Shown: positions 62,506 to 64,000 of the stretch, piece after piece
Layout of the letters: the number at the start of each line of letters is the position of its first letter
Position numbering within the stretch: the stretch's first letter is position 1
Assembly (NCBI RefSeq): GCF_014905175.1
Contig: NC_057792.1
Location: 992,001 to 1,056,000 of the forward strand
DNA length: 64,000 nt
Direction of reading: 5' to 3'
DNA from: Aphidius gifuensis
Taxonomy: Eukaryota > Arthropoda > Insecta > Hymenoptera > Braconidae
Program-made: the position numbers and the translations under genes
The notes under the pieces: generated by a model
What the model was told of the DNA's origin: nothing
Seen by the model: the letters and a program-made list of their open reading frames with translations, nothing else
The model's database searches: none

Positions 62506-64000
62506 CTTGACTCTTCATCAACTTGTTTCAATTCTAGAAAAAAAATTACATCTACATCAAGCCTATTTTTTCTTCTAAATCCAAGATCAATCAATCAATC
62601 TGCTAAATTAATATCAATTAAAATTAATACCTCTTTTTCTAAATGACAAAAAACAAATAAAAAAAACATCTATCACTTTACCCAACAAGTCCTAATTAGA
62701 AAAAAATATTTCTATCAATTTTATTAATCAAACAAGTAAATTTTCAATTTGTAAAATTTCATGAAAATTATTTAATTAATGTCAAGGTAATATTTATAAA
62801 TTTTGACAATTGATTATTTATTTTTTTTCAATATATATTTGCAATTCAAGGCTCTCAAATTAATGCCACTGTACTCTGTCAAGGTTCATTATTATATTGA
62901 CCTAGAAGACGTATTAAATTAAACAAAAAAAATTAATTATTTAAACAATTATTATTATTAATTGATATATTATTTTAATTTATTAAAATCATTTTTTTTC
63001 TTTCACCTGTTTTTATTTGTGTTATAAATTTTTTATATTTATTTTATTTATAATTATTATTTACTCAATTTACTTGGGAATAATTTGTGGATGTTTGTGT
63101 GCGTGTGTTGTGATGATGAAGACATAAGGCAATGCAACATGATTACGAAATCGAAATTGTCGTCAAGGGTACTCGTAAACTGCGTTTAGTAAATTTTTTT
63201 ATTTTTTTTATTTGTTATTTTTTTTCTAGATAGTAACTGTCAGTAATTGATTGACAATATGCATATATCAAAATCACAGTTATTTAAAAAAAAGAAAATT
63301 TTTTAAATAGTTAATTTATTGTTTAAATAAATAATTTATTTTCTACATATTCAATTTATCGAAAAAAAAAAAAACAAGTAGATAAATATTTTCATGAATA
63401 AATGTTTATTAAATTTTTTTTTGTTTATTTAAAAATCAAAATCAAATAAACAATGTTTAAATTTATAAAAAAAATATAAAATATATTTTTTAAATTAATG
63501 AAAAAGTAATAATAATAATTTATTATTATTTTTTGTGAAAAAAAAGAAAAAGATTGATAAAAAATTTTATTGTTTTACATAAGGAAATTGATAAAAAGAT
63601 ATTAATTTTTTATTATTTTGTTATTGTTTATCATTTTTTATTTATTTAATTCCACGTGTGGATTAAAAAAAAAAAAGTTGTAATAAACAAATTTGTTTAT
63701 GAACAAATTGCTGGCTTCAATAGACTACAGACAATTTAATTTTTTTTTCTTTCTGGCTCGTATATTGAGTTTAAAATATATTTTTTTTTTTATTTTTGCG
63801 ATATAGAAAATATTAATAGACCAATAGTTATTGTCTAATACAAGTCAATGTTTAACTGGCCAATCGTACAAATGAATTTATGCACCGTTAACTCGTTTGC
63901 GCTCTTACCGTTCTGACTATTATTAAATTTGTCCTTAGTTGAGTATTGTGAGGGTTACTGCAATATCAAAATAAAAAAAAAAAAATTATTTAAAACAACT

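Larger units (their letters stand above)
60674..64000 (+). other. Intron of pollux (open at window end)
   Basis: AT-rich sequence beginning GTAAGT. It contains family B copy 3 and, near 62380-62560, a patch of higher complexity with a palindrome at 62490-62505. No exon continuing the PTB frame was recognised. Confidence 0.55.

Overview
The window is eukaryotic, very AT-rich (roughly three quarters or more A+T by eye), with GT-AG introns. All recognisable genes are insect homologues. The base composition, compact gene spacing and protein types fit a hymenopteran, probably a parasitoid wasp, but the species cannot be fixed from the sequence. Gene models were built by hand from splice sites and reading-frame continuity; every complete model closes in frame.

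Layout. 1-3819 (+): last eleven in-window exons of a TRPC channel, best matched to TRPgamma. 4802-7632 (-): secreted matrix protein fat-spondin (Reeler, Spondin_N, TSP1 repeats, Kunitz). 8680-12695 (+): homologue of the uncharacterised protein KIAA0930, with two skippable cassette exons. 13530-16091 (-): an arylsulfatase B-like enzyme. 16.1-22.25 kb: gene-free. 22943-29772 (+): a TGF-beta ligand, probably maverick, with a TATA/initiator promoter, a structured 5' leader with upstream ORFs and two large introns. 31876-32549 and 35666-36423 (+): a tandem pair of small secreted 12-cysteine peptides, duplicated with their promoters. 36.4-49.85 kb: gene-poor, with short GC-rich islands. 49912-54688 (+): a KCTD1/KCTD15-type BTB protein (tiwaz). 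55845-57498 (-): an unrecognised secreted two-module cysteine protein. 59415-60673 (+): first two coding exons of a TBC1D1/TBC1D4-type protein (pollux); the rest lies beyond the window.

Repeats concentrate between 26 and 62 kb. Family A (about 820 bp, seven copies at 26-40 kb) combines a long perfect-type hairpin with tRNA-like Pol III A and B boxes. It surrounds and separates the small-peptide duplication. Family B (three copies at 45.6, 52.3 and 61.2 kb) includes one copy split by an insertion that carries a tandem array with a period of about 150 bp.

The most interesting signals are the fast-diverging 12-cysteine peptide pair, the hairpin/Pol III repeat family around it, a cluster of GCC-N3-GGC (AP-2-type) sites around twz, the folded maverick leader, and the internally duplicated orphan secreted protein. 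No operon-like, CRISPR, viral or rRNA features were seen, and no genuine tRNA gene.
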